64,000 nt of DNA from Hermatobates lingyangjiaoensis (taxonomy: Eukaryota; Arthropoda; Insecta; Hemiptera; Hermatobatidae), in NCBI GenBank assembly GCA_026182355.1, contig JAPFBL010000571.1, forward strand, positions 62,001 through 126,000. The letters run 5' to 3'. The translations under genes and the position numbers were made by a program. Positions 34,399 through 44,279 of the stretch are shown here, piece after piece (position 1 is the first letter of the stretch; each line of letters begins with the position of its first letter). The notes under the pieces are model-generated. The model worked only from the letters and a program-made list of their open reading frames with translations, was not told the DNA's origin and did not search any database.

Positions 34399-34729
34399 CA
34401 GTGGTGGATTCAAATTTTTTAAGAACCGGTTCGCATGAACTAAACAATAGAACTAAAGAACCGGTTCGTGCGAACCGGTGCTTAAAATATTATGAGTTCG
34501 GAAACTAAATTGTTTAGTTATATATACATGCTATATACGTGCGCAAATTACGTTGTCATACATGCACAACTTACGTGAGTCACGCGACACTTGTGGAGTT
34601 TGATAGTGGTCTAATTAATACAGGTCTGAATAGGGGTTTACGTAATTTTAACAACCGGTTCGCTGAACCCAAAATATTTTAAGTACCGGTTCGCACGAAC
34701 CGGTGCGAACCGGCTGAATCCCATCACTA
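34399..34729. mobile_element. hAT-type MITE
   Basis: Inverted ends: left CAGTGGTGGATTCAAATTTT, right (reverse complement) TAGTGATGGGATTCAGCCGG, with many AACCGGTTCG palindromes inside both ends. About 330 bp with no ORF. Flanks GTAATATA and GCAATATT agree at 6 of 8 positions, consistent with a diverged 8-bp target duplication. Confidence 0.65.
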
Positions 34730-34937
34730 GCAATATTCATTTTATAATACAATAATTTTTCTATTGGTAGCGACGCTTATCTTTATGATTGATATTAAAA
34801 ATAATAACTGAATTTATGAATGTTTAAAAAAAAATTTTCAATTTGAATAATAAAAAAAATTAGGCACTATATAAATGATTCAACATTCATTTAAGAATTA
34901 TAAACATAATAATATTATGTTTTTTATTTCTTTATTC

Positions 34938-35236
34938 TTTAAACGGGTGATAACGTCAGCCGTTTACCGGCTTTTTGTTTGATCGGTGATTCTACAGATT
35001 CTACATTGGGAGTTCTAAGTTTTGCCTAACTTAAGTTCATTTCTGAGTAGGGATCTTTAACGAGTACCTGACATCATACAGGCTCGGGACCGACGGCTTA
35101 ACGTCCTCTCGGAGGAACGATGCAGTCAGATTTATTCACCTACCGCTTGAATAAATCGAGGGCCAGGTGGGGATCAAACACCGGACTATCAGCCCAGAGG
35201 CGAGTACAGTAACCACTGAGCTAATCTAGCCCTTTA
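34938..35236 (-). mobile_element. tRNA-derived SINE, near full length (copy 5)
   Basis: Minus-strand copy with 3' domain (GTGATAACGTCAGCCG) at the left and tRNA head (TTAGCTCAGTGG on the complement) at the right end. Confidence 0.82.
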
Positions 35237-35624
35237 ATATTATGTTAGTTAATAATTTTTTTATAGCGATGATCAAATGATATTCTGAATTAATACAAAC
35301 AGCATATTTACTCACGTAAGGAAAGTACAGGAGAAAACGGTGGCATAAACGAAATTCAGGTAGTACACTTTGATATATTGAACTTCTGACCTCTGGTTTC
35401 ACCAGATAAACAATGAACAAAACGTTGGTACGTCGACTTGCGAACGTACCAACATACGAATATGTCTTTATACGACGTAAATTTTGAACCGAAATTTGTG
35501 TCAATGTAGAAAGATTTACTCGAGAGACGATATACGATGAGGGGTCGAATATTATTCTTAATGAACCGAGTGGAAATGCAGCACAGAAAAAAAATCCTGA
35601 AAAATATCAAGGTGAAAAATCTGA

Positions 35625-35768
35625 CTAATTCGGCCTCGAAGAGGAGGTTAAGCCGTCGGTCTCGAGCCTGTACGATGTCAGGTACTCATTAAAGATCCTT
35701 AACACATTAAATATTGAGTTAGGCAAAATTTAGGACTTTGAATGTAGAATCAATCTTGATGATTTCAA
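35625..35768 (+). mobile_element. SINE 3' part (copy 6)
   Basis: Contains GGTTAAGCCGTCGGTCTCGA, GTACTCATTAAAGATCC and AATGTAGAATCAA. The head is missing. Confidence 0.7.
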
Positions 35769-35769
35769 A

Positions 35770-36000
35770 AATAAGTCTCCACACAAAAACTTTAATATGA
35801 AACTAACAACACGTTTCGAACACTTAGTGTTATTCTTCAGGTTAATATCTGCTCTTTTGAGAGTTGATCTACGGTAAGGTGTTAAAAAGGACTAACTAAC
35901 ACTTTTCAATCCTTTCTAACACCTTCCCGTTGATCGACTCTCAAAAGAGCAGATATTAACCTGAACAAGAACACTAAGTGTTCGAAACGCCTTGTTAGTG
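35770..36000. mobile_element. Inverted-repeat PLE-derived element, family H (short)
   Basis: Minus arm with GTCTCCACACAAAAAC and core 35805-35843. Plus arm has core 35958-35996 (CTGAACA, box mutated). The plus arm breaks off at TTGTTAGTGTG, where SINE copy 7 begins. Confidence 0.68.
35805..35843 (-). ncRNA. Hammerhead core, family H
   Basis: Stem I AAC/GTT, CTGAAGA, extra A, stem II AACAC/GTGTT, GAA, ACGTGT, cleavable T. All required core bases are kept. Confidence 0.65.
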
Positions 36001-36272
36001 TGTATTCCGGGGTTCGATCCCCACATGTCCCTCGATTTATTCTCGAAGGAGGTGAATAAATATGTGTACAACGTCTCTCGGAGACGACGTTAAGCCGTCG
36101 GTCCCGAGCCTGTAGAATGTCACGTACTTGTTAAAGATCCCTACTCAAAATGCACTTGAGTTAGGCAAAATTTAGGACTCCCAATGTAGAATCTGTAGAA
36201 TTCACTGATCAAACAAAAAACCGGTAAACGGCTGACATTATCACCCACTAGGGTATCGGTTTAAACATAAAA
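35998..36272 (+). mobile_element. SINE, 5' truncated (copy 7)
   Basis: Starts in box B (GGGGTTCGATCCC) and continues to the 3' domain ACCGGTAAACGGCTGAC and TTTAAACATAAAAA. Confidence 0.78.
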
Positions 36273-36551
36273 ACAATACATTACGATTGCCAATTGATAT
36301 TCTAATGTAATGTAAACAGTTGACATATGTTTACAATACTTTAAATAAAACGTTTAATTAACGTTTTATTTAAACGTTAAACCTACATAGTAGATTTATT
36401 AATGTTTATATTAAGCTGAATTCTTAGCGGAATATAAAAGGTTATCACACGGATACTTTCTATTTCATTTGAAATCAGTAATAATTTGCAATGAAGCATT
36501 TGCATGTAATAATGAAAACTGTTTGATTCACTTTGAATAGGACCAACTTAC

Positions 36552-36720
36552 CTGACATCCTGCAGTTTCCTATCCGAGTCATACTTTAACAGTATATTGT
36601 TGCACCAGCAGTCTCCCATGTTCGCTACATTCCATTTGCCATAAACACTTTTGCATAGCCTATCCATTATATCGATATAGCCTTCTTTGACTTTATCACA
36701 GAAATCAGCAATGGAACCAC
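36552..36720 (-). pseudogene. EcKL gene 2, catalytic-loop exon, out of frame and altered
   Basis: This exon corresponds to 8563-8733 of gene 1 and would encode ADFCDKVKEGYIDIM and NMGDCWCNNILLKY up to DVR at an AG|GTAAGT donor. It is 169 nt instead of 171. With the only visible acceptor (TTTTTCTAG at 36721) and the phase-2 previous exon, it reads into a stop within about five codons. The catalytic loop has MGD instead of HGD. Both suggest decay or an unseen splice choice. A family B2 PLE fragment abuts the acceptor. Confidence 0.7.
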
Positions 36721-37046
36721 CTAGAAAAACAGACGGATTACCCAAAAATTTGATTAAGTGAAGATATATATATATATATATATATACAATTAAAAGAAAC
36801 GGTCCAGCGGACATTTTTAAATAAAATAAATTCAAAACGAAGGAAACACACAGAAAGACACAGACATAACTCACATCGATATTTCGACCATCGTCGTCGC
36901 GGCCACTCAGTCTTCCTGCGGGACTCTTCGCTCTTCGCTCTTCACACCTCCTAAATATCGATGTGAGTTATGTCTGTGTCTTTCTGTGTGTTTCCTTCGT
37001 TTTGAATTTATTTTATTTAAATATGTCCGCTGGACCGTTTCTTTTA

Positions 37047-37095
<49 letters not shown>

Positions 37096-37106
37096 ATTCA
37101 TTTTAC
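36721..37106. mobile_element. PLE-derived fragments in EcKL gene 2 intron (B2 piece and family C1 inverted repeat)
   Basis: 36725-36765 is a family B2 core fragment (CAGACGGATTACCC). 36785-37050 is a C1 inverted repeat: the minus arm has ATATTTCGACCATCGTCGTC; in the plus arm everything from CTGATGA to GAA is deleted (CACCTCCTAAATATCGATG). (TA)n at 36769-36786 and 37052-37090. Confidence 0.65.
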
Positions 37107-37345
37107 CACTGTTGTTGCCATCCAGTTCTTACTGCTTGACTAAGAGCCTCAAGACCTGATGAAAACAAATCGATATTAAATTTATATTCTTTTGCTATCC
37201 AGGGTTTTGTAGAAAAACCAAATTGTTGTGGTTCTAGGCACGCTAGAGCTGTAAGTGCGTGAAATCTTCCCATTTTACTGACTGATATTCTTGCTTGATT
37301 GATATCTAAACCCTTTGATTTCAACGCCATTTCAAATCCTTTAGC
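37107..37345 (-). CDS. EcKL gene 2, middle kinase exon
   Basis: 239 nt, the same length and phases (0 in, 2 out inside a Trp codon) as 10259-10497 of gene 1. Acceptor TGTTTTAG, then AKGFEMALKSKGLD continues the DLK end of the previous exon. ISVSKMGRFHALTALA is the family's 'la.fHa' helix. Donor CAGTG|GTAAAA. Intact. Confidence 0.85.
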
Positions 37346-38129
37346 CTAAAACACAAAAAAAAAGTTTTCTTTTAAAACTACTTTCTGTTGTTTTATGCCA
37401 ACTGTATTGCAAGAAAAAAAAAACAAAATCAAAGAACATCACAAATTGAACACTTTTTAAAATATTTAGACACCCTAGTTTTCATCTTCAGTGTATGTCC
37501 TTTTTTAGAAGAGACCACATCGTATTTATTCATTTGTAATATCCAAATCAACGTAAACAAATTATTTAAGTTCATTTTTTCAAATATTTTTATATTAAAA
37601 ATTTTTCATTTTAATTTTTCTCAAATTTTGATCCTGAATGACGACTTTTACGAATATATCACATTAGACAAATTACAAAAGATCGGAAATATTTTAAATA
37701 ATTGAGTTTTTGCGATTTCGTTGAGACCAATACTGTTCCCCTAAAAAAAGTGGAACATTGTTGCGAATTCTCTCATGGTCTGGACGTTGTTTTATATAGT
37801 GTAAATAAAAGTAATAATAAGTTAATAGAGGTCACGAATAGTTCAAGTTGTCAAGTAGGAATTGTCTAATAAAGCGCTGTGAACGACGACAGAGCCATCT
37901 GCTAGTCAGTTGTCCAGTCTTATTATTGGACAGACCCTTCCAGACAAGGCGTTTCCGAAGAGCACACAGGTGCACAAATATCAAACATCGTTATATTACT
38001 GATCTCAGTCGATCATTATTATTTCCAGGCAACATAATCATGCATTCATTTTTTTATCACTCCTTTGAAATGAATCATATTAACCCAAAATGAAGATTCT
38101 GAAGTTTCTGCACGTCAACAGACTGGGAG

Positions 38130-38267
38130 ACAAATGTCAGATGTTCAGCAAAAATCGGAGACTATCGCTGAACATACTCTTGGAATTTTCTGTCTGTCTT
38201 CCCTTATGATGGTTCCACCAAATTTAGAGGCTGAAAGTGTGTTTTTTCATTTATGTGTATGTTTAAC

Positions 38268-38302
<35 letters not shown>

Positions 38303-38616
38303 AACTTCAATATGGATAAAGAAACAAAAATAAATAAAAAACATACACTCACAGTCTTTAATTTTTGGTTTGAACTGTCATCAAGAGAGATAAAAGAAAG
38401 AAACCAAGGGCACTGGTATAGAGGCGGTTGGAGTCTGTCGCTAAACGGTTTGGTCTCCAAACGTATCTGCACCAGTCCGATTAGTTTCACTTTCTTCTCT
38501 CTCCTGATGACGGTTTAGACCAAAAATTAGAGACTGTAAGTGAATGTTGTTTTATCTTGTTTTTTTATCTATATGGAAATTTATTTGTCCGTTTCGGATA
38601 ACTTTTTGAACGTAAA

Positions 38617-38620
<4 letters not shown>
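38130..38620. mobile_element. PLE-derived elements, family B
   Basis: 38130-38265 is a decayed plus fragment. 38300-38600 is an inverted repeat; its plus core has stem I TCTC/GAGA, CTGATGA, GGT/ACC, but GAA has become AAA. (TA)n separates and borders them. Confidence 0.6.
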
Positions 38621-38649
<29 letters not shown>

Positions 38650-38654
<5 letters not shown>

Positions 38655-39338
38655 ATTTCACATAAACACGTGAAATAACAGTCAATGATGAAACCACTAT
38701 ATGAAATGGTAAAAAAAGACTAATATCTTTCAAACACAACAAGGGGTTTTTGTTAGAGTCAAAAACCCAAATGATGTTTTTGTGTGTTCAATTGGGTTTT
38801 TGACTCTGACGAAAACCGTTTTTTTCGCTGTAATATTTTAGTCTTTTTTTCCCATTTCATATTGTTGTTTGATAGTTTAAATAAAAATATATATATGGGT
38901 GGTGGATCCAAAAAAAAGACCCTGATCAAAATCAAATTACCGTAATTAGTTCTTCTTTACAGAGAAACATTATATAAGATCCATATTTATATAACTATAG
39001 TATCTAAATGTCTTCAGTTTTATTTCTATAACGAACAGACAGACAAACTTGGTATTTTCTATACACAGATGTAATAAGGTTTATGCATTTATTAACACTG
39101 TTTTGAATATGACTTTTTTGGATTTCTTTATCTTTTAGACCTAAGGAATCAGAGAGTTTGATTTGCGCGTACAGTGGTAAAGTTATATATATATATATAT
39201 ATATATAAAAAGATTTCACATAAACACGTGAAACAACAATCAATGAAAAACCCAGTTGGGTTTTTGACTCTGACGAAGACCGCTTGTTACGGTTGAAAGA
39301 TCTTAGTCTTGTTTTCCCATTTCTTATTGTGGTTTGAT

Positions 39339-39345
<7 letters not shown>
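38650..39345. mobile_element. PLE-derived elements, family D (two copies)
   Basis: 38650-38890 is a diverged inverted repeat. 39205-39345 has only the outer end of the minus arm, then a full plus arm with an intact core at 39266-39308. (TA)n lies at 39184-39207 and at 39344-39381. Confidence 0.62.
39266..39308 (+). ncRNA. Hammerhead ribozyme core, family D
   Basis: Consensus family D form: GACT/AGTC, CTGACGA, GACCG/CGGTT, GAA, AGATCT, cleavable T. Confidence 0.72.
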
Positions 39346-39383
<38 letters not shown>

Positions 39384-39386
<3 letters not shown>

Positions 39387-39550
39387 AAATAACGCCCCAT
39401 ATTTGGCTTGTATCTGTTTCTTACACAATTTCTCCAGTTTCCGGAATCCTTCCACGTCTCTTCATTAAAACTATAAAGCTTATCACCAATATTGCTAGTC
39501 GACAAGTTTCGAATGTACTACATTCATCATCAGGACAATAATGATAATAT
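39384..39550 (-). mobile_element. PLE terminal repeat, family G
   Basis: Minus-strand copy of the 1-215 unit, with (TA)n at its left. Carries the core at 39498-39536 and the N-terminus-like open stretch. Confidence 0.6.
39498..39536 (-). ncRNA. Hammerhead ribozyme core, family G
   Basis: Stem I GTC/GAC, CTGATGA, extra T, stem II GAATGT/ACATTC, GAA, ACTTGT, cleavable C. The stem III block is palindromic except for its centre. Confidence 0.7.
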
Positions 39551-39905
39551 ATGGTTATATGACAAAACCATAATCTATTTGGTAAATTGAACTAATCATT
39601 ATTTAGTTATAGTAAAAGTTATATTGAAAATTATATCACATAAAATAATTAGAAATAACATTTAAGCTAATAGACTATGCATATATGACTGCTACTGTTA
39701 TTCACATAACAGTGGAGCCACTACAACAACAAAAGTCACTGAATTCAATCAATAAAAGAAAACAGTATTTTATTAAGCATATAACCTGACCAAATTTTCC
39801 ATGTATTTTATTCCGATATATCAATGACTGAGAAATATATTTTGCTCCTTTATCATTTTAAAGAGGTTGATATATATATATTTATTAATATGATTTCGTG
39901 TGTAC

Positions 39906-40031
39906 CTTCAGGTCGTCCAGTAAGATTTCCTTATCAGCCAGAGAGTGCCCCAGGCATTCAGGCCACAAGTAGTCATTTAAACCTTTTTCTTCCATCATGT
40001 TCTCAATTTTGCCAATTAACTCAGAATAATA
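39906..40031 (-). CDS. EcKL gene 2, exon with 'DDL' segment
   Basis: Exon of 126 nt (42 codons, phase 0 at both ends), too short and without ATG. Acceptor CATTTTAG, donor AAG|GTACAC. The peptide YYSELIGKIENMMEEKG to ILLDDLK is the equivalent of gene 1's 12161-12277 exon and joins EIT of the first exon to AKGFEM of the next. Confidence 0.85.
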
Positions 40032-40099
40032 CTAAAATGACAGTAAGTAATATAAATTTAAAAAAAAAAAACTACATCAAATGTTATTTAAGTGATCTT

Positions 40100-40560
40100 T
40101 TTCATGTGGGTTGTCAATGAAGAATGTTGTTGAAAGCACAAAAGATCATTTGGGTTGTCAATGAAGATTTTTATTTAAATCATTAAAGAATGATCTTTTT
40201 AATTTTAGTTGTCAATGAATATTGTTATTTAAATCACTAAAGAATTATCTTTTTCATTTGGATTGTCAATGAATATTGTTATTTAAATCACTAAAGAATT
40301 ATCTTTTTCATTTGGATTGTCAATGAATATTGTTATTTAAATCACTAAAGAATGATCTTTTTCATTTGGATTGTCAATGAATATTGTTATTTAAATCACT
40401 AAAGAATGATCTTTTTCATTTGGATTGTCAATGAATATTGTTATTTAAATCACTAAAGAATGATCTTTTTCATTTGGATTGTCAATGAATATTGTTATTT
40501 AAATCACTAAAGAATGATCTTTTTCATTTCGATTGTCAGTGAAGAATGTTGTTTAAATCC
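40100..40560. repeat. Minisatellite, 54-bp unit
   Basis: About eight tandem units beginning GATTGTCAATGAATATTGTT and containing TTTAAATCACTAAAGAATGA. Central units are almost identical. Sits in an EcKL gene 2 intron. Confidence 0.92.
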
Positions 40561-40912
40561 CTTTGTGTGAACCATGGGCACAAAAACCTTAAGGAATGAG
40601 ATATTCGAGTGTATGTGAATTAGCGTGATATTAACATCAAAAATTATACATTAACTTACCAAGGATAACTTTTTTTTTTCTAAAATTTTGTCTAATCTGT
40701 AATAATATTCCTGCCTGAAGTTATTCATCGGATTTATTTATGCACTGGTAAGGTAAAAAAAGAATTAGATATTCGTGTTTGGTATAAAAGTTAACCTTGG
40801 TAGTAAGGTTACCTTGTGAATTTTTGCATAGTGTAGTAATGCCGTAGAGGTACGGAGAAGAGTCTACACTAGTGTTTGGCCCACTGTATTAACTGGATAC
40901 AGTTATATTTGA

Positions 40913-41140
40913 TTACAGTCTAGTACCTGGAACCCTAGTTAAAGACATATATTTCAGGCTTGTATCCAGATCGTTCAGAATAAGTGTGCCCGCCTTATAG
41001 CCAGGACTCCTTGGTACGCCTGAAATGTGGGTATTCACCATGATTTGAAAATGGAATCCATAGATAGTTACAAATTCATCCAAACCTTCTTGTACAAACT
41101 CTAAATCCTGCCACCAACCTTCCTCAACCTCACTGAACAA
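40913..41140 (-). CDS. Unidentified open reading frame
   Basis: A minus-strand frame of about 75 residues with complex composition (EVEEGWWQDLEFVQEGLDEF, later YKAGTLILNDLDTSLKYMSL). It lies in the intron between EcKL gene 2 exons but does not fit the kinase exon plan, which is already complete. It may be an exon relic or part of an unknown element. I do not recognise it. Confidence 0.25.
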   Translation of the reverse strand: MFSEVEEGWWQDLEFVQEGLDEFVTIYGFHFQIMVNTHISGVPRSPGYKAGTLILNDLDTSLKYMSLTRVPGTRL

Positions 41141-41574
41141 TTACATCATCCACTGTCAATTTTTTTTTCAAACTTCTGACTAAAAACAGTTTGCACAAGA
41201 GAAAACCATGAACAATAAGACCTCATGACTGTAAAGATGACGTAATTACTGTACAGGCAACCTTAATAATCGACATGAATTACTGACAATCCAAATTATA
41301 GTAGCATAGTAATCAAGAAGTAGGAAGGCCTCTGGTCTGAAACTAGTTATGGCGTGCACTATAGTGGAATGATATATTTGTTAGTTGTTGGTCATATCAA
41401 ATGGTTGGCATTTTTTTGTTCAAAAACTAACTGCCTACGAAAGAACTACGTTCTACCTTCTAGTTGTTGGGGCATTTCCCACGTATAGTAATGCGGACTA
41501 GAGTAGAGTCTGTCTCAGTAAGAAGCAGAGCATTCAAAGGATTGAGAAACATGAATGGTTCTCTTAACTATATG

Positions 41575-42075
41575 AGAATAACCACTACAGACTACAGATC
41601 ACTACAGACTATAGATCATTACAGACTACAGATCACTACAGACTATAGATCACTACAGACTATAGATCACTACAGACTACAGATCACTACATACAACAGA
41701 TCACTACAGACTACAGATCATTACAGACTATAGATCACTACAGACTACAGATCACTACAGACTATAAATCACTGCAGACAACAGATCACTACAGACTACA
41801 GATCATTACAGACTATAGATCACTACAGACTACAGATCACTACAGGTTACAGATCATTGCAGACTACAGATCACTACATACAATAGATTACTACAGACTA
41901 CAGTTCACTGCAGACAACAGATCACTACAGACTACAGATCATTACAGCCTAGACAACACTACAAACTACAGATCACTGCAGACAACAGATCACTACAGAC
42001 TACAGATCATTACAGCCTAGGGCCTAGACAACACTACAAACTACAGATCACTACAGACTACAGACCACTACAGAG
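41575..42075. repeat. Minisatellite, 17-bp unit
   Basis: About 29 imperfect units of ACTACAGACTACAGATC with variants (TATAGATC, CATACAAC, CAGCCTAG). Lies in the first coding intron of EcKL gene 2. Confidence 0.92.
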
Positions 42076-42367
42076 AGATGCGTACTCCCAGGAAATATTG
42101 ACGTGAAAATTATTCACCCAAAAACGGAGAAGACATTGCACTTTGTAAAAATATTGAAAAACGTGCACGTTTCAACCAAGCCATGACTTGTCAATGACAT
42201 CTTATTGGCCGTACTAGTGAATTGCATTGTTGGTCATTAACTACATAAATTCATCATTTATATTAATGCCAATACTATCTTCATCATTCAATCTAAATAA
42301 AATCTGTTAAATCAATTATACCATAAATATGTCTCTTAGTTTAAGAATTGCTCAAAACAGAACTTAC

Positions 42368-42647
42368 CGTTATTTCAGTTTTAAAAACTGTTTCCATGGA
42401 TACAAAGTCGGCTATTAGCGGATTTTCAGGAGCCTTTTTCAATATAATTGACAGAACTTGTTCTTTGCCTGAAGATAACAAAACCGTTACTTTTTGTCTA
42501 CGAACATCACTAATGAAGTTTTCAGTGGCTCCTACAGCAGGCTCATCTTCAATGTGGATGACTTTCATTATATCTTTATAGCGGTTGTTCTTGGAAAGCA
42601 TCTTCATAACTCTCTTCATATAGTCCTTCATGCTCTGGTCATCCATT
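42368..42647 (-). CDS. EcKL gene 2, first coding exon (N-lobe)
   Basis: Acceptor ATTTTTCAG, then A and ATG at 42644-42646, so a 5' UTR intron lies upstream. It encodes MDDQSMKDYMKRVMKML, then IEDEPAVGATENFISDVRR (ATP-site loop) and VLSIILKKAP (Lys strand), ending VFKTEIT at a GTAAGT donor. Homologous to gene 1's 13435-13698 exon. I chose this ATG because it is the first in frame after the acceptor and gives a normal family length (about 405 residues over five exons). Confidence 0.83.
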
Positions 42648-42667
42648 CTGAAAAATATTTATATTAG

Positions 42668-42674
<7 letters not shown>

Positions 42675-42710
<36 letters not shown>
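42675..42710. repeat. (TA)n tract
   Basis: Pure dinucleotide run just upstream of EcKL gene 2's first coding exon, bordering a family D hairpin. Confidence 0.85.
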
Positions 42711-42713
<3 letters not shown>

Positions 42714-42933
42714 ATTTCACATAAACACGTGAAATAACAACAATTAATGATCAAACCACAACATGAAATGGGAAAACAAGACTAAGATCTTTCAACCGTA
42801 ACAAGTAGTCTTCGTCAGAGTCAAAAACCCAACAGACTCAAAAACCTCATTTGAGTTTTTGACTCTGATGGAGACCGCTTGTTACAGTTGAAAGATCTTA
42901 GTCTTGTTTTCCCATTTCACATTGTGGTTTGAT

Positions 42934-42935
<2 letters not shown>
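42710..42935. mobile_element. Inverted-repeat PLE-derived element, family D
   Basis: Both arms near complete, (TA)n at both ends. Cores 42780-42822 (minus, intact) and 42862-42904 (plus, box CTGATGG). Confidence 0.7.
42780..42822 (-). ncRNA. Hammerhead ribozyme core, family D
   Basis: GACT/AGTC, CTGACGA, extra A, stem II with one changed base, GAA, AGATCT, cleavable T. Confidence 0.65.
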
Positions 42936-42969
<34 letters not shown>

Positions 42970-43004
42970 ATAATTATTATATATTATATAATATATATAT
43001 AATT

Positions 43005-43094
43005 GTATATTGAAACAGAAACTCACTACTATATTTCGATGCCCCCGTCATCAGGAAGATAGAAACGAGTCGCTCCACGCAGGCAGACAACGAC

Positions 43095-43156
<62 letters not shown>

Positions 43157-43320
43157 ACTTTAAATTACACAAAGCACGACACAGAAAAGAGAATACAAAG
43201 AAAACTTACAGAATTCAATATTTCGAACTGTTGTTCGTCATCAGGAGAGTAGACTAGAAGAGAGGACGAAGTGAGAGAGATCTCCCCACGTCGAAGAACG
43301 GAGCGCGAATCATATATATA
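43005..43320 (-). mobile_element. PLE-derived fragments, families E and C2
   Basis: 43005-43090 is a family E arm. A (CA)n then (TA)n run follows (43098-43156). 43157-43312 is a full minus copy of family C2 with core 43214-43247. Confidence 0.62.
43214..43247 (-). ncRNA. Hammerhead core, family C2
   Basis: CTGATGA, extra C, stem II GAAC/GTTC around AACA, GAA, palindrome ATAT, cleavable T. Stem I is short (two pairs next to the core). Confidence 0.6.
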
Positions 43321-43329
43321 TATATATAA

Positions 43330-43443
43330 AGTTAGCTTCAGCTACTCAAAGGGACTACTTTTACCCGATGACGACAACTGTCGAAATATCGTTGTGAGTC
43401 TTTTGTGTGTGTCTTTATTTGTTTTTTCTCTTTCATGTGTTAA

Positions 43444-43450
<7 letters not shown>
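43330..43450 (+). mobile_element. PLE-derived terminal fragment, family C4
   Basis: Plus-strand arm identical in plan to PLE copy 1's 3' end (TAGCTTCAGCTACTCAAAGG through CCGATGA to the CTTTCATGTGTTAACT outer block), ending in (TA)n. Confidence 0.65.
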
Positions 43451-43499
<49 letters not shown>

Positions 43500-43501
<2 letters not shown>

Positions 43502-43835
43502 CAGAAGTATACATTTTGGAAAGAAAAAAAAAACTAAGTATTGCATTACAAATTATTTTACAAAGAAAAATAGTATGTGCATTTTAACAACAACTGTAGT
43601 CTGAATGAACACGTGACACTGTTCACGTATATATATATATATATATATATATAAAGATTTCACATAAACACGTGAAATAACAATCAATGATCAAACCACA
43701 ATAAGAAAATGGGAAAACAAGACTAAGATCTTTCAACCGTAACAAGCGGTCTTCGTCAGAGTCAAAAACCCAACTGGATCAAAAACCCAGTTTTTATATT
43801 ATTTAGGAACCCAGGATTTATCGTGGTTTGATCAT
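43500..43835 (-). mobile_element. PLE-derived fragments, families J and D
   Basis: 43500-43625 is family J (AACTAAGTATTGCATTACAA). After (TA)n, 43650-43835 is a family D minus arm with an intact core at 43721-43763. Confidence 0.62.
43721..43763 (-). ncRNA. Hammerhead ribozyme core, family D
   Basis: Consensus form: GACT/AGTC, CTGACGA, GACCG/CGGTT, GAA, AGATCT, cleavable T. Confidence 0.72.
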
Positions 43836-43961
43836 TGATATATATATATATATATGTGTGTGTGAAAAAGTTAGAAGCAGTCCTTTATTTAAACCTATAT
43901 TGTTAAATAACGCATACTTGGCTAGTATCTGTTTCTTACATAATTTCATATGGTTTATTAT

Positions 43962-44272
43962 TTAAACCGATCCCGTAGCAGGTGATAATGTCAGCCGTTA
44001 CCGGCATTTTGTTTGATCGGTGATTTTATAATTCTACATGGGGAGTCCTAAATTTGGCCTGACTAGAGTACATTTCGAGTAGGGATCTTTAACGAGTAAC
44101 TGACATCATACAGGCTCGGTAACGATGGCTTAACGTTATTCCTCTTAGGAACAACGTACTCAGATTTATTCACTTCCCACGTGAATAAATCGAGGGCCAG
44201 GTGCAGATCGAACTCCGAACTACCAGCCTAGAGGAGACTACGTTAACCACTGAGCTAACCTGGTCTCTATTT
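43962..44272 (-). mobile_element. tRNA-derived SINE, full length (copy 8)
   Basis: Minus-strand copy. Left end has the 3' domain (GATAATGTCAGCCG), right end the tRNA head (complement of TTAGCTCAGTGGTTAACG). A family G fragment lies just before it at 43905-43950. Confidence 0.82.
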
Positions 44273-44279
44273 ATTGGTA

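Larger units (their letters stand above)
31839..36551. other. Long intron of EcKL gene 2
   Basis: 4.7 kb intron holding polypurine tract 2, a hAT MITE, three SINE pieces and the family H inverted repeat at 35770-36000. The rest (33130-34390) is AT-rich with nothing recognised. Confidence 0.75.
37346..39905. other. Intron of EcKL gene 2
   Basis: Holds PLE-derived units at 38130-39550. The rest (37350-38120) shows nothing recognised. Confidence 0.7.

Noticed and set aside
40100..42075. CRISPR-like array of regular repeats
   Set aside because: Units are directly tandem without unique spacers, and the genome is eukaryotic.
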